The notes: a model not told the origin generated them from the sequence alone. A stretch of DNA of 64,000 nt from Leifsonia aquatica H1aii (GCF_000633535.1 NZ_AYMR01000001.1:186001-250000), one strand, 5' to 3'. Positions 49,050-58,973 are shown, numbered from the stretch's first letter. Numbers and translations: made by a program.

Positions 49050-49952
49050 TCACCGGACGGTCTCGAGGAGCACCGCCCGATCTGACCCGCCTGCGCGGCG
49101 GAACGAAGCCCCGCCCCACGAGCGCTCAGTCCACGCCGTGGCCACCGCCTGCTCGTCTGGGCGGTCGATGTCGTCCAAGACGACGAGGGCTCCGGCAGCA
49201 AGTCTGGCCGCGAGAAGAGGGACAGCCGGGAAACGCATCTGCGGGCCGAAGTGCGCAGGCGGCCCGTCGACGAACAGGAGAGTGATCCCGGAGAGGTCGG
49301 TGACGGCCTCCGGGGAGTACCAGAGCGCGTCCGCATCTCCGACGGGCACGCTCGTGAGAGGTGCGTATCGCACGTCCACCCAATCGGACAGGCCGAGGCG
49401 GGAGAGGGCAGCACGTGTAGCGGCTGCATAGTCGGGGTCGTTCTCCAGTGAGACGAGCCGTCCTGCACCGCGTGAACGAAGAGCCAGCGCGATCCACACC
49501 GTGGAGGTTCCGCTCCCGCACTCGACGACGAGCGGCGCCGTCTCGGCGGCCAATACTCGATCGACGAGCAGTAGAAGGGTGTCGGGGGTCGCCGCCCATC
49601 CACCGGGTGCCGGCACAGCTCCGGTCGGCGGCGCGATGCGATTCAGGACAAGCAGCGCCGACACGTCGCGTTGAACATCCCGCCGAAGCAGATCGAGCGG
49701 CTCTCCCGGCTCATAGCGGAGGACCTGGGGTTGCGCGCCCGCCGATGTCGCTCGCTCGGCGAGTGCGTTGACCTGATTGTGTGCGGACCGCGCAGCGACG
49801 ACGGTGACGACCAGCACGACGACGACCAGGCCGCCCAGCGCCCACCCGATGTCGTGGGCTATGACAGCGACCGCCACCCCGCAGACGACCGCGATGGCGG
49901 CCACCGCGACGGAGAGGACACGAACTCGGAGACCTACGACTGGCCAGCGCAT
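49050..49952 (-). CDS. membrane-anchored class I SAM-dependent methyltransferase
   Basis: A 300-residue protein. Two membrane helices occupy residues about 8-55. The soluble part has SAM-binding motif I VVECGSGTSTVWIALAL near residue 140-157, followed by LVSLENDPDYAAATRAAL (acidic ribose site) and TLLFVDGPPAHFGP. This resembles the Methyltransf_24-type fold. The N-terminal helices would hold it on the inner face of the membrane, where it might methylate a lipid-linked glycan (for example, capping a chain) or a lipid. Substrate unknown. It is 42 bases upstream of nothing on its strand; rmlA is the next gene upstream (49995). Confidence 0.78.
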   Translation of the reverse strand: MRWPVVGLRVRVLSVAVAAIAVVCGVAVAVIAHDIGWALGGLVVVVLVVTVVAARSAHNQVNALAERATSAGAQPQVLRYEPGEPLDLLRRDVQRDVSALLVLNRIAPPTGAVPAPGGWAATPDTLLLLVDRVLAAETAPLVVECGSGTSTVWIALALRSRGAGRLVSLENDPDYAAATRAALSRLGLSDWVDVRYAPLTSVPVGDADALWYSPEAVTDLSGITLLFVDGPPAHFGPQMRFPAVPLLAARLAAGALVVLDDIDRPDEQAVATAWTERSWGGASFRRAGGSDRAVLLETVR

Positions 49953-49994
49953 TCGCTCACGCTATCGGAAAGTGCCCTGATCGTGCAGATCCGC

Positions 49995-50852
49995 TCAGAG
50001 GAGTCCGGTGAGGTACCGGCCGTACCCGCTCTTCACCAGCGGACGCGCGAGCTCGGCGAGATGAGCGTCATCGATCCAACCCGCGCGCCAGGCGATCTCC
50101 TCGATGCACCCGATCTTGAAACCCTGCCGGTCTTCGATGACGCGCACGTACTCCGACGCCTGCATCATCGATTCGAACGTGCCCGTATCGAGCCAGGCGG
50201 TGCCACGATCGAGGACCTGCACCTGAAGTGTCCCCGCCTCGAGGTAGCGCTCGTTGACCGTGCTGATCTCCAGCTCTCCTCGGGCGCTCGGAGTGATCGT
50301 CTTCGCGATCTCGACGACGTCGTTGTCATAGAAGTACAGGCCAGGCACGGCGAAGTTGCTTTTCGGCTCCTGCGGCTTTTCTTCGATCGAGAGCGCCTTG
50401 AAATCGTCGTCGAACTCGACGACGCCATAGGCCGTCGGATCGCTCACCTCGTATGCGAAGATGAGCGCACCGTCGATGTCGCTGTGCGTCCGTAGAGCGG
50501 ATCCCAGTCCCGTGCCGTGGAAGATGTTGTCTCCGAGCACCAGGGCCACCGATTCGTCGCCGATGAACTCCTCGCCGATGATGAAGGCCTGCGCGAGGCC
50601 GTCCGGCGACGGCTGCACGGCGTACTCGAGACGGATTCCCAGTTGGGAGCCGTCGCCGAGCAGGGCGCGGAACTGGTCGTTGTACTCCGGCGTCGTGATG
50701 ATCAGGATCTCGTTGATCCCCGCCATCATCAGCGTGGACAGCGGATAGTAGATCATCGGCTTGTCGTAGATCGGCATGAGCTGCTTCGAGATGCCCTTGG
50801 TGATGGGCCACAGCCGCGTGCCGGAGCCGCCGGCGAGGATGATTCCGCGCAT
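49995..50852 (-). CDS. rmlA: glucose-1-phosphate thymidylyltransferase
   Basis: A 285-residue nucleotidyltransferase that makes dTDP-glucose, the first step of dTDP-L-rhamnose synthesis. All RmlA landmarks are present: [16 protein letters not shown] (catalytic loop), [24 protein letters not shown] and the EEKP motif around 160-163, followed by the regulatory C-terminus. Length is standard. It follows rmlC by 13 bases on the same strand, and rmlB/rmlD are divergent from a shared promoter region, so the whole pathway is controlled from one point. Confidence 0.97.
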   Translation of the reverse strand: MRGIILAGGSGTRLWPITKGISKQLMPIYDKPMIYYPLSTLMMAGINEILIITTPEYNDQFRALLGDGSQLGIRLEYAVQPSPDGLAQAFIIGEEFIGDESVALVLGDNIFHGTGLGSALRTHSDIDGALIFAYEVSDPTAYGVVEFDDDFKALSIEEKPQEPKSNFAVPGLYFYDNDVVEIAKTITPSARGELEISTVNERYLEAGTLQVQVLDRGTAWLDTGTFESMMQASEYVRVIEDRQGFKIGCIEEIAWRAGWIDDAHLAELARPLVKSGYGRYLTGLL

Positions 50853-50865
50853 GTCTTGTCGTTCC

Positions 50866-51471
50866 TTACTTCTCGTCGAGCGACGCGTAGAAAGCGCGCG
50901 CAGCGTCCCAGGTCGGCAGGAGTCCGCTGTCGCGGGCCTCCAGCAGGCCGGGGGCCTCGGTGTCCTTCGGCGACAGCAGGGGTTCTCCCGCCTCCGGGGG
51001 GAAGACCAGCGCGATGTCGGGGTCGAGCGGGTTGATCCCGTGCTCGCGCGACGGGTTGTACGTGTCCGTGACCAGGTAGCTCACCGTCGCGCCCTCGGTG
51101 AGCGCCACGAAGCAGTGCCCGAGGCCCTCGGCCACGTAGACGGCGCGACGATCGACATCGTCGAGCAGGACGGTGTCCCACTGCCCGAACGTCGGCGAGC
51201 CGACACGGATGTCGATGATGAAATCGAGGACGGCACCGTGCGGAGCCATGACGTACTTGGCCTGGCTCGGCGGGATGTCGGCGAAGTGGATGCCGCGGAC
51301 CGAGCCGCGCTTGGAGACGGAGAGGTTGCCCTGTCTCAGATCGAGCCGGTGGCCGACCGCCTCCTCGAGACGGTCGAATCGATACCACTCGGTGAACATG
51401 CCGCGGTCGTCGGCGTGCTGCTTCGGAGTGATCTCGTAGGCGTCGGGGATGGAGAGTTCGCGGATCTGCAC
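50866..51471 (-). CDS. rmlC: dTDP-4-dehydrorhamnose 3,5-epimerase
   Basis: A 201-residue cupin-like epimerase that converts dTDP-4-keto-6-deoxyglucose to the L-rhamno form. It has the family pattern [22 protein letters not shown] (catalytic histidine in RGIHF) and [18 protein letters not shown] (tyrosine and histidine). The GTG start is preceded by TAGACT six bases upstream (51478-51483), so the mRNA is probably leaderless. rmlA follows after 13 bases. Confidence 0.97.
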   Translation of the reverse strand: MQIRELSIPDAYEITPKQHADDRGMFTEWYRFDRLEEAVGHRLDLRQGNLSVSKRGSVRGIHFADIPPSQAKYVMAPHGAVLDFIIDIRVGSPTFGQWDTVLLDDVDRRAVYVAEGLGHCFVALTEGATVSYLVTDTYNPSREHGINPLDPDIALVFPPEAGEPLLSPKDTEAPGLLEARDSGLLPTWDAARAFYASLDEK

Positions 51472-51475
51472 CCCG

Positions 51476-51509
51476 GGAGTCTACCAATCAGGCTCGCACG
51501 GTAGACTCC
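51476..51509. promoter_or_regulatory. divergent rml promoter with perfect 10-bp inverted repeat
   Basis: GGAGTCTACC (51476-51485) and GGTAGACTCC (51500-51509) are perfect inverted arms with a 14-base spacer. Each arm holds a TAGACT -10 box: the minus-strand copy serves rmlC-rmlA (6 bases before the GTG), and the plus-strand copy (51502-51507) serves rmlB-rmlD with a leader of about 32 bases. A single dimeric regulator bound to both arms could control both units at once. Confidence 0.65.
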
Positions 51510-51545
51510 TGCACGGTTCATCGACAGAAAGCACCCATTTCTCCC

Positions 51546-52535
51546 ATGAAGATTCTCGTCACCGGCGGCGCCGGATTCATCGGCTCCAACTTCGTCCGCC
51601 GCACCCTGCAGGACGCGTACCCGGGCCTGGAAGGCGCAGAGGTCGTCGTGCTCGACGCCCTCACTTACTCCGGCAACCTTGCCAACCTCGCCCCGGTCGC
51701 GGATTCACCGCGCTACGCCTTCATCAAGGGCGACATTCGCGACGGCGCGCTCCTGGACCAGCTCTTCCCCACCGTGGACGCGGTCGTGCACTTCGCTGCC
51801 GAGTCGCACGTCGACCGCTCGGTGCGCGACGCGTCGATCTTCGTCGAGACCAATGTGCTCGGAACGCAGCAGCTGCTCGACGCCGCGTTGCGCAACGACC
51901 TCAAGCGCTTCGTGCACGTCTCGACCGACGAGGTCTACGGCTCGATCGCCGAGGGCTCCTGGACCGAGGACCGCCCGCTCGAGCCGAACTCCCCCTACTC
52001 CGCGTCGAAGGCCGGCAGCGACCTCCTCGCGCGCAGCTACTTCCGCACCCACGGCCTCAACCTGTCGATCACACGCTGCTCGAACAACTATGGCCCGTAC
52101 CACTTCCCCGAGAAGGTCATCCCGCTGTTCGTCACGAACCTCATCGACGACAAGCACGTGCCCCTCTACGGCGAAGGCAACAACATCCGAGACTGGCTGC
52201 ACGTCGACGACCACACCCGCGGCATCGCGATGGTGCTCGTGAACGGCCGCGCGGGCGAGATCTACAACATCGGCGGCGGAACCGAGCTCACGAACAAGGA
52301 GCTCACCCAGTTGCTGCTCGACGCGACCGGCACGGACTGGTCGTACGTCGACCGCGTCGCCGACCGCCTCGGCCACGATCTGCGCTACTCGGTGGACATC
52401 TCCAAGATCCGTAGCGAGCTCGGCTACGAGCCGCAGATGCCGTTCGAGCAGGGTCTCGCGGATGTCGTGCAGTGGTACCGCGACAACCGCGAGTGGTGGG
52501 AGCCGCTCAAGGCCCGCGCCGCGCTGGACGCGTGA
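51546..52535 (+). CDS. rmlB: dTDP-glucose 4,6-dehydratase
   Basis: A 329-residue short-chain dehydrogenase-type dehydratase. It has the NAD loop TGGAGFIGSN (residues 7-16), STDEVYGSI, the catalytic YSASK and the family hallmark NNYGPYHFPEKVIPLF. It converts dTDP-glucose to dTDP-4-keto-6-deoxyglucose, step two of the rhamnose pathway. Its stop overlaps the start of rmlD (GTGA), so the two are translated together from the divergent promoter. Confidence 0.97.
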   Translation: MKILVTGGAGFIGSNFVRRTLQDAYPGLEGAEVVVLDALTYSGNLANLAPVADSPRYAFIKGDIRDGALLDQLFPTVDAVVHFAAESHVDRSVRDASIFVETNVLGTQQLLDAALRNDLKRFVHVSTDEVYGSIAEGSWTEDRPLEPNSPYSASKAGSDLLARSYFRTHGLNLSITRCSNNYGPYHFPEKVIPLFVTNLIDDKHVPLYGEGNNIRDWLHVDDHTRGIAMVLVNGRAGEIYNIGGGTELTNKELTQLLLDATGTDWSYVDRVADRLGHDLRYSVDISKIRSELGYEPQMPFEQGLADVVQWYRDNREWWEPLKARAALDA

Positions 52536-53425
52536 GCACGGTCACAGTGACGCGCTATCTGATCGCCGGTGCGGCCGGCCAGCTCGGACAGGACCTCCAG
52601 CGGGCGCTCGCCGGTCGCGATGTCACCGCATTGAGCCGGAACGACCTCGACGTGACCGACCGCGACGCCGTCCTCGCGGCCGCCTCCGGGCACGACGTGG
52701 TGATCAACGCCTCGGCGTATACCAAGGTCGACGACGCCGAGACCCACGAAGACGACGCCTTCGCGATCAACGCGATCGGGACCGAGAACCTCGCGATCGC
52801 CGCAGCGCAGAACGGCGCAAAATACGTCACCGTCTCGACCGACTACGTCTTCGACGGGTTCGCGACCGAGCCGTACGCCGAGGACACGACGCGCGATCCG
52901 ATCAACGCGTACGGCCGCACCAAGGCCGCCGGCGAGGAGCTCGCTCTCGCCGCTCATCCAGAAGGCACCTACGTCGTGCGCACTGCGTGGCTCTACGGTG
53001 CCGGCGGAGCGAACTTCGCGAAGACGATGGTGAAGCTCGCCGCGACCCACGAAACCGTCAGCGTCGTGTCGGACCAGATCGGCCAGCCGACCTGGACGGG
53101 CGACCTGGCGCGCCAGATCGTCGCCCTGCTCGACGCCGACGCCCCCGCCGGTGTCTACCACGGCACGAACGCAGGTCGTGCGAGCTGGTTCGAATTCGCG
53201 CAGGCGGTCTTCAGCGAGGCTGGTTTGAACCCTGATAGGGTCACACCGACCGACAGCTCGACGTTCGTGCGGCCCGCACCGCGACCCGCATTCTCCGTGC
53301 TCGGTCACGAAGCCTGGCGCCGAGCCGGACTCGAACCCATGCGCGCATGGGAGGAAGCATTGGCCGACGCGGCGCGTCACGGAGTCCTGGAGCAGAATGA
53401 CAACCCTCAGGGTGGTGATCGATGA
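52532..53425 (+). CDS. rmlD: dTDP-4-dehydrorhamnose reductase
   Basis: A 297-residue NADPH-dependent reductase giving dTDP-L-rhamnose. It shows AGAAGQLGQDLQRAL (NADP loop), VINASAYTKVDDAE, VSTDYVFDG and the catalytic YGRTK. GTG 52532 overlaps the rmlB stop; GTG 52547 is a possible second start. The 3' end overlaps the next GT4 gene by 29 bases (53397-53425). In mycobacteria rmlD (Rv3266c) lies next to the wbbL and LCP genes, as here. Confidence 0.96.
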   Translation: MSTVTVTRYLIAGAAGQLGQDLQRALAGRDVTALSRNDLDVTDRDAVLAAASGHDVVINASAYTKVDDAETHEDDAFAINAIGTENLAIAAAQNGAKYVTVSTDYVFDGFATEPYAEDTTRDPINAYGRTKAAGEELALAAHPEGTYVVRTAWLYGAGGANFAKTMVKLAATHETVSVVSDQIGQPTWTGDLARQIVALLDADAPAGVYHGTNAGRASWFEFAQAVFSEAGLNPDRVTPTDSSTFVRPAPRPAFSVLGHEAWRRAGLEPMRAWEEALADAARHGVLEQNDNPQGGDR

Positions 53426-54539
53426 ACTGATCGGCGAGACTCCCGGCGGCGCGCGCCGCTACACCGAGGAGTTGACCCGTCAGCTGATCGCGACTGCGCC
53501 GCGAGGGTGCGACGTGGTCGGGATCGTCTCGGCCGTGCCCGATGAGGAGCTCGCGGCCCTCCGCGCTGCGCTTCCGGGGATCGCCGACATCACCCGCCTC
53601 CCGCTCGCCCACCGTGAACTCGCCGTCGCACTGCCCGGTGGGGTCCCGATGGGCTCGGTACGCGGGATGCTCCACGCCCCCTCGCTGTTCGCGCCGCTGC
53701 GCAAGCGTCGCGACGAGGGGGACCAGGTGGCCGTCACGATTCACGACACGCTCGCCTGGACGCACCCCGAGTCGCTCGGCTCCGCAGGCGCACGCTGGAC
53801 CAAGGCGATGGCGAAACGCGCACGCAAGCACGCCGACGCGATCGTCGTCCCGACACACGCCGTCGCAGCCCGGCTCTCCGACGAGCTCGACTTCGGCGAC
53901 CGTATCCGCGTGATCGGGGGCGCACCGGCGACGACGCTGCGGCTTCCCGCCGACGCCGACGAGCGGGCCGCCCGTCTCGAACTCCCGGACTCCTACGCGC
54001 TCTCGCTCGGATCCATCATGCCTCGCAAGGGAGTCGCCCCGCTGATCCGAGCGATCGCGCGGCCGGAGGCGCACGGAATCCCCCTGCTGATCGCAGGCCC
54101 CGACCGCTACGGCGACGGCAGTGCGACCGGCGTTGCGGCCGCGGCCGGCCTCCCGGAGGACCGGGTGCGGGCTCTCGGCCGTCTCGACGACGCCGATCTG
54201 GCGGTCCTCCTGAGCCGGGCGACTCTTTTCGTCTACCCGAGCCTCGCCGAGGGCTTCGGCCTTCCCATCGTAGAGGCGTTCAAGTTCGGTCTCCCCGTCA
54301 TCCACTCCGACGATCCCGCGCTGGTGGAGGTGGCAGGCGGCGCAAGCCTCGTGGTCGAGCGGGTCGCCTCGCCCGCCGACGACGCCGCGTATTCGGAGCG
54401 TCTCGCCGCCGCCATCGGCCGGGTACTCGACGATGACGCACTGCGCGAGCGACTGGGTGTGCTCGCCTCGGACCGGGCCCGCGCGTTCAGCTGGCGAGAC
54501 TCCGCCGAGCGGGTCTGGCAGCTGCACGCCGACCTGTAG
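53397..54539 (+). CDS. GT4 glycosyltransferase
   Basis: A 380-residue GT-B fold enzyme with LRVVIDELIGETPGGARRYTEEL at the start, LSLGSIMPRKGVAPLIRAI in the donor domain and the classical YPSLAEGFGLPIVEAFKFGLP signature. It starts inside the last codons of rmlD, with GGAG shortly before its ATG, so it is expressed with rmlB and rmlD. Because it travels with the dTDP-rhamnose genes, it is a good candidate for a rhamnosyltransferase; this remains inference. Confidence 0.9.
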   Translation: MTTLRVVIDELIGETPGGARRYTEELTRQLIATAPRGCDVVGIVSAVPDEELAALRAALPGIADITRLPLAHRELAVALPGGVPMGSVRGMLHAPSLFAPLRKRRDEGDQVAVTIHDTLAWTHPESLGSAGARWTKAMAKRARKHADAIVVPTHAVAARLSDELDFGDRIRVIGGAPATTLRLPADADERAARLELPDSYALSLGSIMPRKGVAPLIRAIARPEAHGIPLLIAGPDRYGDGSATGVAAAAGLPEDRVRALGRLDDADLAVLLSRATLFVYPSLAEGFGLPIVEAFKFGLPVIHSDDPALVEVAGGASLVVERVASPADDAAYSERLAAAIGRVLDDDALRERLGVLASDRARAFSWRDSAERVWQLHADL

Positions 54540-54556
54540 GGGTCGCCTCGCCGCAG

Positions 54557-55831
54557 TCAGCGGCGACCGGCGCCCTCACGCTCTCGCTCGACCTCGACAC
54601 CCGCTGCCAGGGCGGGCGGCCCGGACTGCGCCGTCTCTTCCCGACCGAACCAGGCACGGTAGCGCTCAGACGCCCACGCCCCGGCCTTCTTCGACCAGCC
54701 GTGACTCCGCTTCTCGATCAGCCAGGTGAAGGCGACCGACACGGCGACCGAGACCGGGATTCCGAACAGCAGCGCGACGTACCAGGGCTCGTCGGCGAGA
54801 AGGTACGTGCTGAAGATCAGGATCGGCACGTGCACCAGGTACAGGCTGAACGAGATCGTTCCGGCGAACTGGAACGGCCGCGACTCGAACACGGTACGCA
54901 GCGGCTTCCAGCCGAGCACGGCGACGACGAGGCCGGCGGCGGCGAGCGGGACGAGACCCTTGAGCACATGCTGCAACTCCGGCATCGCGGTGATGCCGGG
55001 GCCGAACAGCCACGGGGCGATGAGGAGCAGGCCGCTGCCCACCGCGAGCCCGGCCCACAGCGGATGGCGGTACCAGCGGGCGTTGATGCGGTCCGCGACG
55101 TTGCGCACGGCATCCAGGCGAACGGCGATCACCGCGCCGACGAAGAAGGCGGGAAGGTACTCCAGCTCCCCCGAACCGGCGCGGGCGCCCAGCCAGGTGA
55201 GCGCGCAGGCGGCGGCGAGCCCACCGATCCACCACTTGCGGACGGCGATCGCGGCGATGGCGAACACCGGGAGCGCGAGTGAGAAGAGGAGCTCCCAGCG
55301 CAGCGACCACAGCGGGTTGTTGATCTGCCCGTCACCGCCGAGCAGGTCGATCGCTTTGACGATGTACTCCCAGCTGAAATTCGGCGTCGAAGAGTTGCTC
55401 AACCACGTGCCCGCGGCCTGAGTCGAGATCTGCGGGATCGCGGCCACCCAGACCGCCGCCAGGAGCACGGAGGCCGTCACCGGCACCATGAGCCGCACCA
55501 CACGACGCGGAAAATAGGCGACCCAGTCGAAACCCCGATGGCGCACGACCGGCAGAGTCACCACGAGCCCCGACAGCACGAAGAAGACGATCACGGATTC
55601 CACGCCGGCCGTGAGGAACTTGAGCGGTGTGTAGCTGATCCACCACATCGCGGAGCCGACGGGTGCGTCGCCACCCCCGGGGGCACCGGGGAAGTCGGGG
55701 TTGGTGTACAGCGCATGGTGGAACACGACGATCACCGCCGCGAGGCCGCGGAGCCCGTCCAGCGCCGTCAGCCGGCCCATCGCCGGTCGTCGTGTCGTCG
55801 TCTCAGCCATTCGTCCAGCAGTACCCGTCAT
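54557..55831 (-). CDS. acyltransferase family membrane protein (OafA-type)
   Basis: A 424-residue protein with about ten membrane helices. The N-terminus has the family signature LTALDGLRGLAAVIVVFHHAL, in which the histidines and the aspartate/arginine pair are typical of acyltransferase-3 proteins (OafA/WecH) that add acetyl or another acyl group to surface sugars. A C-terminal soluble tail of about 60 residues follows. Start ATG 55831 is used; ATG 55810 would be shorter by seven residues. It converges on the GT4 gene with 17 bases between the stops. Substrate unknown. Confidence 0.87.
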   Translation of the reverse strand: MTGTAGRMAETTTRRPAMGRLTALDGLRGLAAVIVVFHHALYTNPDFPGAPGGGDAPVGSAMWWISYTPLKFLTAGVESVIVFFVLSGLVVTLPVVRHRGFDWVAYFPRRVVRLMVPVTASVLLAAVWVAAIPQISTQAAGTWLSNSSTPNFSWEYIVKAIDLLGGDGQINNPLWSLRWELLFSLALPVFAIAAIAVRKWWIGGLAAACALTWLGARAGSGELEYLPAFFVGAVIAVRLDAVRNVADRINARWYRHPLWAGLAVGSGLLLIAPWLFGPGITAMPELQHVLKGLVPLAAAGLVVAVLGWKPLRTVFESRPFQFAGTISFSLYLVHVPILIFSTYLLADEPWYVALLFGIPVSVAVSVAFTWLIEKRSHGWSKKAGAWASERYRAWFGREETAQSGPPALAAGVEVEREREGAGRR

Positions 55832-55905
55832 AGGCGGGCGACGCTACGGGTGGGGCCTGTGCAGTGCCTGTGACCCGTTCAGGGGTCAGCTGAATGCGGT
55901 CCGGG

Positions 55906-57261
55906 TCACTTCCCCGGCTTCGACGTGGCGGGCGCGACCGCCTGCTGCACGAGCTGGTGGATCTGGGAGTAGTCGGGCTTCGTCGGATCGATCGTGGGCG
56001 GGACGAGCTCGAGCTGGTCGACGGTCAGCTTCCTGGTCTTCATCCCCAGGTCGACGAAGTAGCCGAGCATGGACTGCGGGATGTCGGTCTTCATCACCTG
56101 GGAGCCGGCCTGGGCGATGCCCTCGAACTTGCTGACGACGTTCACCGGATTGACCTGCTTGAGGATGGCGTCCTGCAACTGCCGTTGCCGCGCCATCCGG
56201 TCGTAGTCGGTCGCCCCGTGGCGGGAGCGGGCATACCACTGGGCGTGATAGCCGTCCATGTGGTGCAGCCCGGGCTCGATCCACTCCGCCACACCGTTCA
56301 GCTGCTCGTCGCCGCCGATCGGGACCCGGTCGGTCACGGTGATGTCGACACCCCCCAGGGCGTCGACGAGATCGGAGAAGCCCTGCATGTCGATGAGGAC
56401 GTAGTACTGGATGGTCAGCCCCGTCGCCCCCTCGAGGGCGTCCCGCATCGCCTCGATGCCCGGCTCGCTCTTGTTCTTCGTCGCGTTCGGATAGAGGTCC
56501 TTCTTGTAGACCTCGACCTCGGTGTAGATGGAGTTCAGCTGGCAGACGTCGACGTCGCATCGGTCCTCATAGCCGTATCCGTCCGGGTAGAGCGCGTGCA
56601 GCGGCGACGTCTCCCGGAAGGGCACCGGGTCCAGATCGCGCGGCAGGCCGATCGTGACGGCCTTGCCCGTCGAGGCGTCGATGCTGACGACGGACATGCT
56701 GTCGGGCCGGAGGCCCTCGCGGTCGGGTCCCGCATCGCCGCCGAGCAGCATGATGTTGTACCGGCCGTCGACCGGAGGCTCCGACGGTCCCGCCGAGAAG
56801 ATGTCCCCGAGAGCGCCGCGCGCGGATCCGGCGACGACGGAGGCGTAACCGGCCGTGCCGGTGAGCCCGACGAGCACGAGCACCGCGAAGGCCGCGATCC
56901 AGCCCCGGGCGTTCGGTTTCGTCCGCACCAGGCGAACGAGACGGAGGGTGTCGAGGGTCAGGACCACCCAGAGCACCGCGTACGCGATGAGCAGGATCTG
57001 CAGCACGGTCAGGCTGCCGGCCTGCGTGAAGAAGGTGTAGATCGCGCTGGGAGCGACCAGGTAAGTGATCAGGACGACGATCGCACCGAGCCACAGAAGG
57101 CCGGTCGCGACGAGACCGACGCGCCCCAGTCGGCGATTGCCCGCAACGAGTTGCACCGAACCCGGCAGCAGGACGTTCAGGAGGACGAGCCACCAGGCCC
57201 GCCTGGTCATGACGGGCGCGGACGACGCGTCCGGGTGGCGCAGCGGGCTCGCGGAGTTCAT
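55906..57261 (-). CDS. LytR-CpsA-Psr (LCP) family ligase
   Basis: A 451-residue membrane protein. The first 150 residues contain about four helices. The extracytoplasmic LCP domain begins near residue 165 with [24 protein letters not shown], has [18 protein letters not shown] (key arginine and aspartates), the [13 protein letters not shown] stretch and [23 protein letters not shown] enzymes move finished glycan chains from undecaprenyl pyrophosphate to peptidoglycan. Its ATG overlaps the purE stop (ATGA). In mycobacteria an LCP gene (Rv3267) occupies the equivalent position, so attaching the polysaccharide made in this locus to the wall is the most likely role. Confidence 0.9.
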   Translation of the reverse strand: MNSASPLRHPDASSAPVMTRRAWWLVLLNVLLPGSVQLVAGNRRLGRVGLVATGLLWLGAIVVLITYLVAPSAIYTFFTQAGSLTVLQILLIAYAVLWVVLTLDTLRLVRLVRTKPNARGWIAAFAVLVLVGLTGTAGYASVVAGSARGALGDIFSAGPSEPPVDGRYNIMLLGGDAGPDREGLRPDSMSVVSIDASTGKAVTIGLPRDLDPVPFRETSPLHALYPDGYGYEDRCDVDVCQLNSIYTEVEVYKKDLYPNATKNKSEPGIEAMRDALEGATGLTIQYYVLIDMQGFSDLVDALGGVDITVTDRVPIGGDEQLNGVAEWIEPGLHHMDGYHAQWYARSRHGATDYDRMARQRQLQDAILKQVNPVNVVSKFEGIAQAGSQVMKTDIPQSMLGYFVDLGMKTRKLTVDQLELVPPTIDPTKPDYSQIHQLVQQAVAPATSKPGK

Positions 57262-57761
57262 AGCTTCGCGTGCAGTGCGGCGTTCTTCTCCTCGACGCTC
57301 GCCTCCAGGTCGGCGGCGAAGCGCTCGAGCGCCGCCGCCAGGGCCGGGTCGGCGGTGGCGAGGATCTTGACGGCGAGCAGGCCCGCGTTGCGGGCACCGC
57401 CGATGGACACCGTCGCCACGGGCACTCCGGCGGGCATCTGGACGATGGACAGCAGCGAGTCGAGCCCGTCGAGACGCGCGAGCGGGACAGGCACGCCGAC
57501 GACCGGAAGGGTGGTCACGGCCGCGAGCATGCCGGGCAGGTGGGCGGCGCCCCCCGCGCCTGCGATGATCACACGGACGCCCCGGCCGGCGGCCGCTTTC
57601 CCGAAGTCGATCATCTTGACCGGCGTGCGGTGCGCAGAGACGACCTCCACCTCGTGATCGACGCCGAACTCGGTGAGCAGCCGCGATGCCTCCTGCATCA
57701 CCGACCAGTCCGAGTCGGACCCCATCACCACGGACACCAGGGGTTGCGAGTTCTCGGGCAT
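57258..57761 (-). CDS. purE: N5-carboxyaminoimidazole ribonucleotide mutase
   Basis: A 167-residue class I PurE that converts N5-CAIR to CAIR in purine synthesis. The start of the conserved region is [18 protein letters not shown], then [11 protein letters not shown] and [18 protein letters not shown] 57761 is preferred over ATG 57770 because TACGAT lies 7 bases upstream. The stop overlaps the LCP start. purK is just upstream on the same strand (69-base gap), as is normal. Confidence 0.96.
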   Translation of the reverse strand: MPENSQPLVSVVMGSDSDWSVMQEASRLLTEFGVDHEVEVVSAHRTPVKMIDFGKAAAGRGVRVIIAGAGGAAHLPGMLAAVTTLPVVGVPVPLARLDGLDSLLSIVQMPAGVPVATVSIGGARNAGLLAVKILATADPALAAALERFAADLEASVEEKNAALHAKL

Positions 57762-57768
57762 GCCCACC

Positions 57769-57774
57769 ATCGTA
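57769..57774 (-). promoter_or_regulatory. leaderless -10 box of purE
   Basis: TACGAT on the minus strand, 7 bases before the ATG at 57761. Confidence 0.5.
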
Positions 57775-57830
57775 AAGGCGGCCGTCCCGCGTACGGTTCG
57801 CGGCACGCGGGACGGGTCACACCCCGGCAA

Positions 57831-58967
57831 TCAGCCCTCGAAGTACGCTGCCGCAGCGCGGGCGCGGTACACCACGTCGTCGAGGTCGTCGCCGCCGACC
57901 GTCACGTGGCCGACCTTGCGCCCCGGCCGCGGATCCTTCCCGTAGCCGTGGAACTTGGCCTCGGGATGGGCGGCGAGCGCAGCGGGGTATCGGTCCTGGA
58001 GCGTCCCCTCGGCCGGGCCGCCCAGGATGTTGACCATCACGGACCACTCGTCGCGCGGACGCGTCTCCCCCAGCGGCAGGTCGAGCACGGCGCGGAGGTG
58101 CTGTTCGAACTGGCTGGTCACCGCGCCCTCGATCGACCAGTGGCCGCTGTTGTGCGGGCGCATCGCGAGCTCGTTGATCAGGATGCGGCCGTCCGTGGTC
58201 TCGAACAGCTCGACGGCGAGCACACCCGTGACTCCGAGCCCGTCGGCGATCCGGACGGCGATGTCGGCTGCAGCCTCGGCCACCCGCCCGGCCGCGCCGG
58301 GCGCCGGAGCGATCACCTCGGCACAGACGCCGTCGCGCTGCACCGTCTCCACCACCGGCCAGGCGACCGACTCGCCGGACGGCCGACGTGCCACCAGCTG
58401 CGCGAGCTCTCGGCGGAACGAGACCAGCTCCTCCACCAGCAGGGCGCCGCCGCGGCCGTCCTCCGCGAGCGCGAGGAACCAGTCATCCACCCCGTTCGCC
58501 TCGGACACCATGCGGACGCCCTTGCCGTCGTACCCGCCGCGAGCGGTCTTCACGACAGCGCGGCCGCCGTGATCCGCCAAGAACCTCCCCAGCTCGTCCG
58601 CCGACTCCACCGCCGCCCAGTCCGGCACCGGCAGACCGAGCTCGCTGAGCTTGGCGCGCATCTGGAGCTTGTCCTGCGCGTACAGGAGGGCGTCCGGGCC
58701 GGGATGCACCGGGATCCCCCGCGCCACCAGCTCCCGCAGGATGGCCGGAGGAACGTGCTCGTGGTCGAAGGTGATCACGTCGACGGTCTCGGCGAACGCG
58801 AGCACCGTCTCGAGGTCCCGATAGTCGCCGACACCCGTCGCGGCGATCTCTGCGCTCATGCCCGCGGCCTCTTCGAGCACGCGGATGTCGATGCCGAGCT
58901 CCACCGCCGGGGGGATCATCATCCGTGCCAGCTGGCCGCCGCCGATCACTCCGACTGTCCTTCGCAT
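57831..58967 (-). CDS. purK: N5-carboxyaminoimidazole ribonucleotide synthase
   Basis: A 378-residue ATP-grasp enzyme that uses AIR, ATP and bicarbonate to make N5-CAIR. It begins TVGVIGGGQLARMMIPPAVEL, has FDHEHVPPAIL, KTARGGYDGKGVRM (ATP-binding glycine-rich loop) and LINELAMRPHNSGHWSIEG near the end. The start was set at the second ATG (58967) because TAGACT (58974-58979) is six bases upstream; ATG 58970 would be too close to it. The product is used directly by PurE. Confidence 0.96.
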   Translation of the reverse strand: MRRTVGVIGGGQLARMMIPPAVELGIDIRVLEEAAGMSAEIAATGVGDYRDLETVLAFAETVDVITFDHEHVPPAILRELVARGIPVHPGPDALLYAQDKLQMRAKLSELGLPVPDWAAVESADELGRFLADHGGRAVVKTARGGYDGKGVRMVSEANGVDDWFLALAEDGRGGALLVEELVSFRRELAQLVARRPSGESVAWPVVETVQRDGVCAEVIAPAPGAAGRVAEAAADIAVRIADGLGVTGVLAVELFETTDGRILINELAMRPHNSGHWSIEGAVTSQFEQHLRAVLDLPLGETRPRDEWSVMVNILGGPAEGTLQDRYPAALAAHPEAKFHGYGKDPRPGRKVGHVTVGGDDLDDVVYRARAAAAYFEG

Positions 58968-58973
58968 CATGGC

